Assembly (NCBI GenBank): GCA_045599945.1
Contig: JAZRWY010000038.1
Location: 1-14,658 of the forward strand
Source of the DNA: UMGS973 sp045599945
Lineage (GTDB): Bacteria > Bacillota > Clostridia > Peptostreptococcales > Anaerovoracaceae
Direction of reading: 5' to 3'
Length of the DNA: 14,658 bases
In this document: piece after piece, positions 14,586 through 14,658 of the stretch
Layout of the letters: each line of letters starts with the position of its first letter
Position numbering within the stretch: the stretch's first letter is position 1
Translations under genes and position numbers: made by a program
Notes under the pieces: generated by a model
The model's input: the letters and a program-made list of their open reading frames with translations, nothing else
Databases searched by the model: none
Told to the model about the DNA's origin: nothing

Positions 14586-14656
14586 TCTCCTTCTGTTAAA
14601 CTTGGAATGCGGTCCGCCAACTGCAATCCAAATCAGAGAAGGAGAAAATTAACATG
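14586..14656 (+). promoter_or_regulatory. Structured leader that sequesters the ribosome binding site of the gene starting at 14654
   Basis: TCTCCTTCT (14586-14594) is the exact complement of AGAAGGAGA (14637-14645), which contains the Shine-Dalgarno AAGGAG placed 9 bases before ATG 14654. The enclosed segment folds further: TTGGA (14602-14606) with TCCAA (14627-14631) and TGC (14608-14610) with GCA (14623-14625), separated by one A/A mismatch. The result is a long hairpin hiding the ribosome binding site, comparable to the leader of IS200 tnpA. Confidence 0.7.
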
Positions 14657-14658
14657 AG

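Larger units (their letters stand above)
14525..14658 (+). mobile_element. Putative left end of an IS200/IS605-type element (runs off the window)
   Basis: Sequence from just after the phosphatase terminator to the right edge. It contains a perfect 10-bp hairpin (AACCACACGT, TTG, ACGTGTGGTT; 14534-14556), as in the subterminal hairpins of single-strand transposing IS elements. A second hairpin (14561-14575) follows, then a long leader whose Shine-Dalgarno is paired upstream, and finally an ATG at 14654 followed by AG. This matches the plan of IS200-like left ends with a translationally repressed tnpA. Only five coding bases are present, so the transposase is not seen and the left boundary is approximate. 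A host gene with a structured leader is the alternative. Confidence 0.5.

Noticed and set aside
1..14658. CRISPR arrays, toxin-antitoxin pairs, phage genes, frameshifted genes
   Set aside because: No regularly spaced repeats were seen. All genes except the two cut off by the window edges are full length, and the small ORFs other than 6625-6858 are shadows of larger genes.

Overview
The window looks like core chromosome of a low-to-mid GC Gram-positive anaerobe, most likely a clostridial Firmicute. This is inferred from strong GGAGG-type ribosome binding sites, the dgt-dnaG-rpoD-trmK-nif3 gene order, a TrmK-type tRNA methyltransferase, a PolA with a degenerate proofreading site, and a tRNA gene that encodes its CCA end. 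GC is in the forties by eye and was not counted. No genus can be named from this stretch.

Almost everything is on the minus strand, so it reads right to left. Starting at 13613, polA, coaE and an oligopeptide-type lipoprotein gene run together (13613 to 8811). They are followed by tRNA-Leu(CAA) with its own near-consensus promoter and by yajC, only 43 bases beyond the tRNA. After a hairpin that resembles an intrinsic terminator (8074-8097) comes a tightly packed block running off the left edge: iron alcohol dehydrogenase, a small two-helix membrane protein, an M16 zinc peptidase, dut, dgt, dnaG, rpoD, trmK and a partial nif3-like gene. Most junctions in this block overlap by 1 to 14 bases or have gaps of 2 to 12. 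The exception is a 48-base gap between dgt and dnaG, which holds a weak hairpin. The block is a macromolecular-synthesis operon (primase and housekeeping sigma factor) joined to two nucleotide-pool enzymes (dUTPase and a dNTP triphosphohydrolase).

At the right, polA diverges from a PHP-family phosphatase gene (13701-14492, plus strand). Their short intergenic region contains a perfect 11-3-11 palindrome. Each arm carries an extended -10 element (TGnTATAAT), one facing each gene. The phosphatase gene ends in a clear intrinsic terminator.

The last 130 bases are the only likely accessory DNA. Three nested or consecutive hairpins lead to an ATG at 14654, and its Shine-Dalgarno sequence is exactly complementary to an upstream CTCCTT-containing strand. 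This is the layout expected for the left end of an IS200/IS605-type element with translational control of its transposase, but the coding sequence is cut off by the window edge, so the identity is inferred.

I found no CRISPR array, toxin-antitoxin pair, prophage or broken gene. The most interesting signals are regulatory: the palindromic back-to-back promoter, the sequestered ribosome binding site at the right edge, and the hairpin with paired CTGTTACAG motifs ahead of the long operon.
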